Source of the DNA: JAEUIG01 sp046349775
Lineage (GTDB): Bacteria > Planctomycetota > Planctomycetia > Planctomycetales > Planctomycetaceae
Assembly (NCBI GenBank): GCA_046349775.1
Contig: JAXMBS010000104.1
Coordinates: 1 to 12,737 of the forward strand
DNA length: 12,737 bases
Direction of reading: 5' to 3'
The translations under genes were made by a program, and so were the position numbers. The notes beneath the pieces were generated by a model. It was given only the letters and a program-made list of their open reading frames with translations. It did not search any database and had not been told where the DNA came from. Positions within the stretch are counted from its first letter, which is position 1; every line of letters starts with the position of its first letter. This document shows positions 1-7,265 of the stretch, in pieces.

Positions 1-795
1 GTCCCAGGAGCCGGCCTCGAGCGCCTGCCAGAACCGGTCTCCGCGCAACGCCTCCACGGAACGGATCCCGGTCTCGCCGCCCCGACGTCGTTCGACCATG
101 CACTGCAGCGCTTCGATGACATGGATGTCGCCGCCGTCAATCCCGCCGCCCCAGATCGCAACGGCTTCTTTGATCTCGGCCCCCAAAGGCAGATCGATTG
201 CCGGCTGACGCCACGTGACCGGCAGCGACGAGCCGGCCATCAGGCCGAAGTTCATCAACCGCGACGTCTCGACCATTTCCGCGGCGTGATCCCAGCTCCA
301 CGACAGGTGTTTGTCGTTGAACAGCGGCGCAACGCGGCCGCTGTCCCGGTACACCTGGACGACCTGCTGGAAGTACTCGTAACGCGGGTAGAGGTGCTGC
401 CCCTTCTCGTTGTGCGGGTAGTTGCCGTGCTCGCCGACGAGCAGGACGCCGTCGACGGCCAGTTTGTCGCCCCCCTGCGTGAGCGCCTCTGCGATCGTCG
501 GATAGATCCGCATTTGCGGATGCCGCTGCGCGCGTTCGCGGCTGAGGTCGTTGTCGCCCACCTGCTCGACGTACAGCGACACGATGTCCATCGGCGGACG
601 ATGATGCTGGCCCGCCCACCCATATCCCTCGAGGAACCGGTCAAAAATGTGTTCCGAGTGGGAGTATTTGTGAAAGACCGTCGTGAGGGCGGCGATCTTC
701 GGGCGGCGTTCCTCGGCGAAGGTGAGGCCAGAGAGGCCGACTGCTGATGCCGTGGCAGCGGCGGACCTCAGGAAGGCGCGTCGATTGATGTTCAT
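1..795 (-). CDS. Tat-exported planctomycete protein of unknown function (3' end off window)
   Basis: I do not recognise a characterised function. Reading from ATG at 795-793, the frame stays open for 265 codons to the window edge, so the C-terminus is missing. Residues 1-27 form a twin-arginine signal (NRRAFLR, then an Ala/Gly/Leu stretch ending LTFAEE), which implies folded export to the periplasm. The mature part begins with a Rossmann-like strand (PKIAALTTVFHKYSHSEH) and continues with VDGVLLVGEHGNYPHNEKG, LFNDKHLSWSWDHAAEM and MAGSSLPVTWR. From memory, these segments recur in an uncharacterised family common in Planctomycetota and Verrucomicrobiota. The strand-turn pattern faintly recalls Gfo/Idh-type oxidoreductases, but no G-x-G-x-x-G dinucleotide-binding motif is visible. 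It is transcribed divergently from the ceramidase-like gene. The frame is undisturbed across the whole visible length. Confidence 0.85.
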   Translation of the reverse strand, partial: MNINRRAFLRSAAATASAVGLSGLTFAEERRPKIAALTTVFHKYSHSEHIFDRFLEGYGWAGQHHRPPMDIVSLYVEQVGDNDLSRERAQRHPQMRIYPTIAEALTQGGDKLAVDGVLLVGEHGNYPHNEKGQHLYPRYEYFQQVVQVYRDSGRVAPLFNDKHLSWSWDHAAEMVETSRLMNFGLMAGSSLPVTWRQPAIDLPLGAEIKEAVAIWGGGIDGGDIHVIEALQCMVERRRGGETGIRSVEALRGDRFWQALEAGSWD

Positions 796-1003
796 GGCGT
801 CGGGGTCCACCAGAGCATGTCTCAGGAGCAGGCATGACAGACGCGGACATATTAACCGACATCCCGGTGACAAGCACTGGGCGCGAACCCCGCCAGGCGA
901 CGTCGTCGCACGCTTGCATGCGCCCCTGCCATTGGCGGAGACTCGTGACAAGTAACGACGGTCGCATCACAGTCGCCGCCTTCAGAAGCGCAAAGTTCGC
1001 TGC
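796..1003. promoter_or_regulatory. Divergent intergenic spacer with two GTGACAAG copies
   Basis: This 208-bp spacer separates two divergent genes and should hold both promoters. I see no convincing -35/-10 pair. The octamer GTGACAAG occurs twice in direct orientation (867-874 and 945-952), 78 bp apart, which could be coincidence or an operator pair. ATG-started frames cross the spacer, but they run through both flanking genes out of frame and are not supported as proteins. Confidence 0.35.
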
Positions 1004-2467
1004 ATGCCCTCATCCCAACCACGGCAGCTTCTGGCCGGCGTCGCGCGCGCGATTATTACGCCGCCGATCGGCATCCGGCTGCTGGGCTACACGGTGCAGG
1101 AAGGTTGTTCCCGCGATGTTGAGCGCGAGCTGACAGCCACAGTGCTGGTCCTGTCAGACGGTGACACGTCGGCCGTCATCATCGGTCTCGACCTCCTGTG
1201 GGTGCCGCTGCCGATTTCCGATCGGATGCGGGCGGCCATCGGTCGGGCGATCGGCGTTCCAGGCGAGAATGTGCTGCTCAACGGCAGTCATACGCACCTC
1301 GGGCCGATGTTTCCCGGCTGGCAGGACGAGGAGTCGCCACAGCGAGAACTGCAGGCGCGCTATGCCGAGTTTCTCGAAGACGTCCTAGTCGGCGCCGCCA
1401 GCACCCGCGCTAGGCAAATAGACAGCCGGCGCGGCTGCAGAACTGGACGCGGATCCGCGCCGCTGAGGTGAACCGTCGCGAGAAGATGCCAGAGGGGGGC
1501 ATCATCATTGGCGAGAACCCCGATGGGCCGAGTTGATCGATGATCGACGTTGTGCGGATCGACGATCTGGCCGGCAAACCGATCGCCGTTGTCATGTCGG
1601 CGTCGTGCCACACGATTGTGCTGGGGCCCAAGACGCTCTCCTACTCGCCCGACTACATCGGCCCCGCCCGCGAACTGATCGAGCCGGCGATCGGCGCGCC
1701 GTCCCTGTTTCTGCGGGGGCGGCCGGGAACATCAACCCCGCGTGTGGCATTGGCAGCGGCGGAACGGAGCAGTTTGAAGACCTGCATCGGATGGGATGAT
1801 CCTCGGCGGTGAGACGCTCAAGGTCTGGGCGCAGATTCGGACGCACAACCGCCGAGGACCGCGGCGGGTGTGCGGTCTGTGGCGGCACTGTCGACGACGG
1901 ACTATGAGCCGACGCCGAGAGCGGCTATGCGCGCGGCCGCCGGTGACGCGGCGACGCCAGGCCCGACGCTCGCCCCGCTGCCAACATGCAGACCGCGCAG
2001 GCCGACCTCGATCGCACGCGAGCCGTACTCGACAAGGCGTTCGCTGGAGATTCGCTGGGTGCCAAGAACGTCGCAAAGCGGATGCACGCCTGGGCCGAAC
2101 AGCGGCATCGGCTGGTTTCGGCCAGTCTGGCGCTGGTGCTCGCGAAATCGAGCTGTGGGCGCTGCGGATCAACGATCTCGGCATTGCCAGCGTCTCGGCC
2201 GAACCACTGGCCGAAGCTCGGCCTGGAGATCAAACGCCGCTCGCCGCTGCCGCACGATTTATCTTGGCTACAGCAACGGCTGCATCGGTGCGCATCCCTT
2301 CTGAAGCGTTTGCCGAAGGGGATGGAAGTCATCGAATCGCATTACAACTACCTGCTGGCCAGCCAACTGACTGGAATGGGCGCCGCTGGTTGTCGAGACC
2401 ACGCTGCAAATGCTGGCGGAACTGCAGGCCGACCTCACTCGGACGAGGAAGAACGAACTATGGCTGA
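1004..2467 (+). CDS. Neutral/alkaline ceramidase-like metallohydrolase (frameshifted)
   Basis: This is a member of the alkaline ceramidase superfamily (N-terminal domain type, about 480 residues once repaired), a zinc hydrolase fold that in characterised members splits the ceramide amide bond. The start ATG at 1004 gives the typical N-terminus LAGVARAIITPPIGI with no signal peptide, so it is probably cytoplasmic. Conserved pieces follow in order: VLLNGSHTHLGPMFPG (zinc-site HxH), IIIGENPDGP, VVMSASCHTIVLGP (third histidine region), AAGNINPACG (aligned to the GDVSPN nucleophile motif), and TIYLGYSNGCIG near the C-terminus. These lie in three different frames. At least eight single-base disruptions fall between about 1395 and 2440, plus an in-frame TGA at 1534-1536. 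The Asn in GNINP replaces the nucleophilic Ser of true ceramidases, so ceramidase activity is doubtful. The end is uncertain; a TGA at 2465-2467 would overlap the next gene. It is the first gene of a likely operon. Confidence 0.8.
2446..2451 (+). promoter_or_regulatory. Ribosome-binding site for the SDR gene
   Basis: AGGAAG lies 8 bases before the ATG at 2460, inside the end of the ceramidase-like gene. It supports 2460 as the dehydrogenase start even though the frame breaks soon afterwards. Confidence 0.5.
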
Positions 2468-3199
2468 CAAACTGTTGCGGGACGGACGGCCATGGTGGCC
2501 GGCGGCGGGCGGGGGATCGAGCGCGGTCTGCCAGATGCTGGCCGTCGAAGGCGGCGGGTCACCGTCAATTACCAGCGACAATCGATCGCTGCCGAGGAGA
2601 CAGTCAAGTTGATCTCGGGTGCGGCCGAAGGGCGATCGCCGTCCAGGCCGACGTCTCCAAACCGGAAGATGTCGGCCGGATGGTCGAGACAATCCGCCGC
2701 GAACTGGGGCCGGTCGATCTGCTGGTCAACAACGCCGGCATCGCCGAATCGAAGCCGCACTCGGCGCGGCCGTTGCCGCTGGCGCGAAATGTTCGCCGTC
2801 AACGTGGATGGACCGTTTCTGTGCACGTGGGCGGTCAAGGATGAGATGATCGCCCGGAAGTTCGGGCGGATCGTCAACGTGTCATCGCTGGCGGCGAAAG
2901 TTCTCAAACCGCAAATGATCGATTACGCCACGACCAAGGCGGCGGTGATTGCTTTCACCCGCCACACGGCGGCGGCCCTCGCGCCGCACGTGCGCGTGAA
3001 CTGTGTGGCACCAGGGTTGACCGATACCGAAATGGCGCGGGACGCCAATGCGAACCTGAACGCCCAGATCATCGCGATGACGCTGCTCCAGCGGATTGCC
3101 GATCCGGCCGAAATCGCACAAGTCGTGCGGTTCCTGCTCTCGGAAGAGTCGAGCTTTGTAACCGGCCAGACGATCTTCGCCTGCGGAGGGCGCGCATGA
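2460..3199 (+). CDS. Short-chain dehydrogenase/reductase, FabG-like (frameshifted)
   Basis: This is a classical SDR, an NAD(P)-dependent oxidoreductase acting on a hydroxyl or keto group; the substrate is unknown. After ATG 2460 (MADKLL), the dinucleotide-binding glycine motif reads MVAGGGRGI at about 2492. Later motifs are ADVSKPEDVGRMV, DLLVNNAGIAESK (the NNAG motif), RIVNVSSLAAKV (catalytic Ser), MIDYATTKAAVIAF (catalytic Tyr-x-x-x-Lys), HVRVNCVAPGLTDTEM and the C-terminal SSFVTGQTIFACGGRA. The repaired length, about 247 residues, is normal for the family. At least five single-base frame changes lie between about 2488 and 2790; from about 2790 to the stop one clean frame remains. It begins at or inside the end of the ceramidase-like gene and ends in an ATGA overlap with the next gene, which is strong operon evidence. 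The exact SDR subfamily cannot be assigned. Confidence 0.88.
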
Positions 3200-4686
3200 G
3201 CGCGCCGCTGACGATCCCGCCGGCGACCGGCGTCGATGCGGAGCCGTTCTCACTGCGCAAGTGCCTGCGGCTGCTGCGGAGCTTCGGCCCGGCGGCAGTC
3301 GTCGCGTCGCTGTCGCTGGGGGCAGGTGAAACGATCATGGTCTGCGGGCTGGGATCCTGGTCGGCGTTCGGCCTGCTGTGGTTGCTCGTGCTCAGCGTCG
3401 TCACGCGCGGGGTGTTCGTGATGTATCTCGTCGGCCGGTACTCGGCCGTGACGGGGCAATCGTTTGCGCAGCGAGTGGCGACGCTGCCGGGTCCGCGCGG
3501 GTGGCTGCTGTTCCTGTTTGTACTCGGGGAACTCGCGGTGCTGGCCACCGGGCTGACAGCGATCGCCAAGCCGTGCGGACACCTCGGCGTGTTCCTGCTC
3601 AACGAGCACTTCGGACTCGGCGCCACGCTGGGACTCGACAGCCCGGCGACTGCCGGCCTGTGGGTAAACGGAATCACGTCGGTGTTTCTTGGCGCGGCGC
3701 TGCTGGTGAGTCTCGGCTCGAGCTATGTGTCGCTGGAGAAGCAGCAGATCGTCATCTGCGGATTGATGGTGGGCGGGACGGCGATTGCGACCGTGCTGGT
3801 CGGTCCGAACCTGCTCGACATGTTTCTGGGAGCGGTCAGGTTCGGTCATCTTCCAGCGCAACGCCGGACTGGGCGCGCCGGCGGCAAGATCATTACGGTC
3901 TCAATCTGGCGACGATTTTCGGCTATGTCGGCGGCAACCTGTCGGGCTACATCGCGTATTCGAACTGGGTCAGCCTGCATGGATGGGGAGTTAGCGGGGA
4001 ACCAGACTGCCGGGGAACTCGCGGCCAGGCCGCCTCGGCATGACTATCTGCCGGACGATCGCGAGCAAAGCGGCGAACCTCAACGCCCGCATGACACCGC
4101 TTTCACTGGGACGTCGCGGCACAGGGCGACAGTACTGCTGGCGGTGACGGCGGCGTTTCTCGGCCGGTGCGACGGTGCTGTATCCGAAGCACTTGTCCCC
4201 CGGCGCCGGCGAAGAATTCGCCCTGCTGACCAAACAGGCCGTCATCTGGGAGCAGATCAGCCCGTGGCTGGTGCCGGTCTATTACGTATCCGTCCTGCTC
4301 GCGCTGTGGGGGACGATCGCCAGCGTGCCGGAGGCGGTCGCACGCGTGGCCTATGACCTGATCACCGCCGCGCGGCCGCAAGCGGCTCAGATTCCGTTTC
4401 GCCGGGTGCTGACGATTCTCGTCGTCTGGTTCTTCATCTCCGGCCAGTTCTGGAACGGGGCAACTTCCAGTTTGATCTGCTGACGCAGATCGGGGCGCTG
4501 GTGACGGTGAACCTCGGCGTCGGCGTGGTCTGCCTGCTGGCGACGTACTACAACGCGACATTGCCACCGCTGTATCGTGCTTCCCCGTTGTTGACGCTGT
4601 GCGGCATTGCCTCGGGCGTCATACTGCTGGCGGCGTTTGTCGTGACGGCGTACGGGATGTGGGTGAAGTTAGTGGGTAGTGGGTAG
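3196..4686 (+). CDS. Nramp-related multi-pass membrane transporter (frameshifted)
   Basis: This is an integral membrane protein of about 496 residues when repaired, resembling the Nramp group of the APC/LeuT-fold superfamily. The first 220 residues read cleanly: helix 1 around RSFGPAAVVASLSLGAGE (29-45), then FGLLWLLVLSVVTRGVFVMYLVGRY (58-82), WLLFLFVLGELAVLATGLTAI (103-123), a helix near 156-175 and another near 185-203. Later pieces in other frames are NLATIFGYVGGNLSGYIAYSNWV (about 3903-3970), a loop with YLPDD, AFLG and VLYPKHLSPG, and terminal helices at about 4255-4483 and 4501-4670. At least five frame changes lie between about 3845 and 4490. Canonical Nramp metal-site motifs (DPGN in helix 1, MPHN in helix 6) are absent; the helix-1 position reads LGAGE. 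The ATG overlaps the SDR stop as ATGA. The TAG stop lies inside a 7-bp tandem repeat. The substrate is unknown. Confidence 0.75.
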
Positions 4687-4699
4687 TTGGGAGTGGGTA
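4672..4699 (+). repeat. Heptanucleotide tandem repeat, unit GTGGGTA (4 copies)
   Basis: Four adjacent 7-bp units are present: GTGGGTA at 4672-4678, GTGGGTA at 4679-4685, GTTGGGA at 4686-4692 and GTGGGTA at 4693-4699. The array begins in the last codons of the membrane-protein gene and supplies its TAG stop at 4684-4686, so slippage here would change the C-terminus. Confidence 0.85.
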
Positions 4700-4722
4700 G
4701 CAAAGAGGATTCAGGGGGTTGA

Positions 4723-4736
4723 TGGTTTATGGTTTA
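4723..4736 (+). repeat. Heptanucleotide tandem repeat, unit TGGTTTA (2 copies)
   Basis: Two exact units, TGGTTTA at 4723-4729 and 4730-4736, are followed by the related heptamer TAGTTGA. The period matches the neighbouring arrays but the unit differs. Confidence 0.6.
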
Positions 4737-4775
4737 TAGTTGACCGACAAGAATCTTTGATGACCTATGCCTTTA

Positions 4776-4803
4776 CCGACAACGGACAGCCGATAACCGA
4801 CCA
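4776..4803 (+). repeat. Degenerate heptanucleotide repeat, unit CCGAYAA (4 copies)
   Basis: Four successive 7-bp units are CCGACAA (4776-4782), CGGACAG (4783-4789), CCGATAA (4790-4796) and CCGACCA (4797-4803). A further ACCGACAA sits at 4743-4750. The array ends 3 bp before the proposed ATG of the aminotransferase, so it occupies the position where a ribosome-binding site would lie; none is visible. Confidence 0.7.
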
Positions 4804-4806
4804 CAA

Positions 4807-6193
4807 ATGACGACGAATGACCTGATGGCCGCTTACGCGGCTCGGCGGCCGAAGAGCATTGCCTTATTTGAACGCACAGCAGCGAGTGCTCGCCGGCGGC
4901 GTGGGACACGATCTCCGCTATGCCTTGCCGACGCCGATCTACATCGACCACGGCCGCGGCGGCCGAAAGTGGGACATCGACGGCAACGAGTACGTCGACT
5001 TTCTGATGGGTAACGGCGCTCTGCTGCTGGGGCATGCCGATCCACAGGTGGTCGAAGCGATCTCTCGTACGGCGAAGTCCGGCACGCACTTCGGCAATGA
5101 CCATCCGCTGCACATCGAGTGGGCCGAGCTGGTGCAGCAGCTCCTGCCGTGTGCCGAGCGGGTCCGGTTCACAAACTCCGGGACGGAGGCGTCGCAGCTC
5201 GCGCTGCGGATTGCGCGGGCGGCCACCGGTCGGAACAAAATTCTCCGCTTCGCCGGACACTTCCACGGCTGGCACGACGACGTCGTGCACGGGTTTCATC
5301 CGCCATTCGAAGCGGATGGCTCGCTCGGCGTGCCGCCCCACATCCGCGACGGGCTCGTCACGATCGCAGACGGCGATCTGAATCTGCTGGATGAGACACT
5401 GGCGGCGAACAGTGACATCGCCGCCGTCATTCTGGAGCCATCGGGGGCCTCGTGGGGACGCGTGCCGATCGACGTCGCCTGGCTCAAGGGTGTCCGTGAA
5501 GCGACGGCGCGCCGCGGCGTGCTGCTGATCTTCGACGAAGTTGTGACCGGGTTCCGATTCAGTTCGGGCGGCGCGCAGAAGCTGTACGGCGTGACGCCCG
5601 ACCTGTGCTGCCTTGCGAAGGTGATGGCGGGGGGCATGCCGGGAGGCGCCGTCGCCGGGCGGGCCGAAGTTTTGCGCGTGTTCAACATGACGGGCGATCC
5701 GCATCACGACCGACACCAGCGCGTCGTGCATTTCGGGACCTTCAATGCATCACCGACGTCGGCCGCGGCCGGGATCGCCGTGCTGCGCCGGGTCGCCGAC
5801 GGCTCGGCCATTCAGCAGGCCGATGCGGCAGCGCTGCAGCTTCGTACCGCCTGGGATGAAGTTCTGGACCGCTACGGGATTGCCGGATACGTGTATGGGG
5901 TCGCGTCGACCTACCACGTGTTCTTTGAAACCGACGCCGAACGCGTTCGCCAGGCGAAGACTCGTCGCGACCTGACCACGACCGAAGCATCGCGACTCAA
6001 AGGGATGCCCGGCAAACTGATTGCGCAGTACCAGTTGCGCATGCGGTTTGGGGGCATCGACAACATGAGCGCCACCGGCGGCGTGACGAGTGCCGCACAC
6101 ACGTCCGACGACATCGCTGCCGCGACGGCCGCGTTTGAGACGACAGTCCGCGGGCTGCGTGACGACCGACTCATCCTCCCGCTGGCGGGATGA
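4807..6193 (+). CDS. Class-III PLP aminotransferase, glutamate-1-semialdehyde-aminomutase-like
   Basis: This is a fold-type-I PLP enzyme of the class-III aminotransferase family, about 461 residues, predicted cytoplasmic. It moves an amino group between a substrate amine or amino acid and a keto or aldehyde acceptor. Visible motifs are WDIDGNEYVDFLMGNGALLLGH, RFTNSGTEASQLALRIARAATG (PLP-phosphate region), FAGHFHGWHDDVV, LLIFDEVVTGFRF (Asp for the pyridine nitrogen, about residue 243) and CLAKVMAGGMPGGAVAG (Schiff-base Lys, codon 5618-5620, about residue 271). The motif order and Lys position match GSA aminomutase, but the H-rich loop near 5690-5740 and the genomic setting suggest another substrate. 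The N-terminus from ATG 4807 (MTTNDLMAAYAARRPKSIALFER) shifts frame at one extra base (A4876) and continues as QQRVLAGGVGHDLRY. Without that repair, a TTG start at 4859 leaves 444 codons and removes an N-terminal helix typical of the family. It is likely the last gene of the operon. Confidence 0.9.
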
Positions 6194-6211
6194 TTGGAAG
6201 TCCCCCGTTTC

Positions 6212-6243
6212 GGATTTGGGACACTGCAGCAATCCGCAAATCC
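6212..6243. terminator. Possible weak stem between convergent genes
   Basis: The 90-bp gap between the aminotransferase stop and the convergent DUF1559 stop contains GGATTTG (6212-6218) and its reverse complement CAAATCC (6237-6243), separated by 18 bases. There is no clear T-run on either side, so its role as a bidirectional terminator is only a guess. Confidence 0.2.
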
Positions 6244-6283
6244 AATTCTGTGCTGCGGACGCTTCTGCGGCTGTCCACGCTGA

Positions 6284-7174
6284 TCAGCGTCGTTCCGATC
6301 CGGGACGGCTATCCGGCGGTGTGAGGACGTAATATGGCTTGCCGACGCTTTCTCCTGCCTGATCAGGCGAGCGCAAGTCCGCCTTCCAAATTCCAGCCGC
6401 ATCGATCAACGGGTACTCCGTAATTCTGGCGACTTGTGCCGCCGCTGGTCGTTCATCGACCGGACCAGCCATTGCTTGCAAAACGTCATCAGCCGTGTCT
6501 TGAGACATTGTGCGTACGGTTCCATCGGCCAACAGGCAATGCGTGATTTCCCGTATGCTGCATCCGAATCCAGCCGGATCACGTCCGAGTCCGAGCGTCA
6601 CGTCGCGCCAACCGTAGGGCGCCCCCACCGGCAGGAATTGACCATAGGCGTCCGCGACGAGCAATCGCGAGGCGGTGTCCTCAATCTGGTTCAGCGAAAC
6701 GGAACTGTTCCGAAAGAGCACCGACTGGCTGGCCGCATAATGATTGGAGACGAGACCGTCCGGTCGGGTTGGCTCTGGAAGGCTGGGATTCACCCAAAGA
6801 TGGAATTGTCCCTGAGCCTGATTGCGAAACAGGTCGACCTGTTTTGGATCGTCCCAGGGGATACTAAAGTTGATGCCGCTGTACCAGGACGAGGAGTCCT
6901 GATATGGGGCGATCATCGTCGTCCATTCGTGAAAACCCACTCCCTCTCCGTTGAAGACGCCGCCAGGTGGAAACATCCTGTAGCAGTCATGGTAGTTGTG
7001 CAGCGCGAGTCCAATCTGCTTGAGATCGTTCCTTGACTGTGTCCGCCGGGCCGCTTCGCGGGCTCGATGTACGGCCGGAATCAACAGTGCGATGATGACC
7101 GAGATGATCCCGACGACGACCGCCAGTTCCGGAAGAGAGAGGAATGACTTGCGGCGATCCTGATCCGATGCCAT
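6284..7174 (-). CDS. DUF1559 (type IV pilin-like) protein
   Basis: This is a 296-residue protein of the DUF1559 family, which is massively expanded in Planctomycetota and has a type IV prepilin-like N-terminus followed by an extracytoplasmic domain; the function of the family is unknown. Here a short basic leader (MASDQDRRKSF) precedes LPELAVVVGIISVIIALLIP (about residues 14-33), then AREAARRTQSRNDLKQIGLALHNYHDCYRMFPPGG, the standard hallmark segment. LLADGTVRTMSQDT near the C-terminus matches the usual DG-x-V-R ending. Aligning the conserved Glu of the pilin motif (Glu+5) puts Phe rather than Gly at the -1 cleavage position, so prepilin-peptidase processing may be poor. An AGGA lies about 9 bases before the ATG at 7174-7172. 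The frame is undisturbed. It is convergent with the aminotransferase and follows the TIM-barrel gene on the same strand across a repeat-bearing gap. Confidence 0.92.
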   Translation of the reverse strand: MASDQDRRKSFLSLPELAVVVGIISVIIALLIPAVHRAREAARRTQSRNDLKQIGLALHNYHDCYRMFPPGGVFNGEGVGFHEWTTMIAPYQDSSSWYSGINFSIPWDDPKQVDLFRNQAQGQFHLWVNPSLPEPTRPDGLVSNHYAASQSVLFRNSSVSLNQIEDTASRLLVADAYGQFLPVGAPYGWRDVTLGLGRDPAGFGCSIREITHCLLADGTVRTMSQDTADDVLQAMAGPVDERPAAAQVARITEYPLIDAAGIWKADLRSPDQAGESVGKPYYVLTPPDSRPGSERR

Positions 7175-7226
7175 ACGTCTGCATCCTGGATCTCAACGGC
7201 GTTGCCCACGTCCCACTCCCTGAATA

Positions 7227-7264
7227 CGCCATTCGACATTCGGCCATTGGAACATTCCGTCATT
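7227..7264 (-). repeat. Degenerate AATG-NCG repeat cluster of 7-8 bp period
   Basis: On the plus strand this reads as CGCCATT, CGACATT, CGGCCATT, GGAACATT and CCGTCATT: five units of 7, 7, 8, 8 and 8 bp, each ending in ATT. On the minus strand it reads as AATGACGG, AATGTTCC, AATGGCCG, AATGTCG and AATGGCG. It begins 1 bp beyond the stop of the TIM-barrel gene. The adjacent minus-strand motifs GGGAGTGGG and ATTCAGGG also occur in the 4672-4806 spacer. Confidence 0.65.
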
Positions 7265-7265
7265 T

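Noticed and set aside
121..747. 208-codon plus-strand ORF
   Set aside because: It is antisense to the minus-strand Tat protein, whose frame has a proper signal peptide and family-like motifs. The ORF's Arg/Val-rich translation is a high-GC shadow.
834..1133. 99-codon ORF across the divergent spacer
   Set aside because: It runs into the ceramidase-like gene out of frame and has no recognisable motifs or ribosome-binding site.
1540..2612. Overlapping plus-strand ORFs as separate small genes
   Set aside because: Successive pieces in different frames join into one ceramidase-like protein, so they are fragments rather than independent genes.
1395..2800. Programmed frameshifting or alternative genetic code
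   Set aside because: There are too many shifts at irregular places in unrelated genes, with no common slippery heptamer, and neighbouring genes read normally with the standard code.
4672..4803. CRISPR array
   Set aside because: Units are only 7 bp, are directly adjacent without spacers, and no cas genes are present.
4727..5731. 334-codon minus-strand ORF
   Set aside because: It is fully antisense to the intact aminotransferase with its PLP lysine and aspartate motifs. Long antisense ORFs are expected at this GC content.
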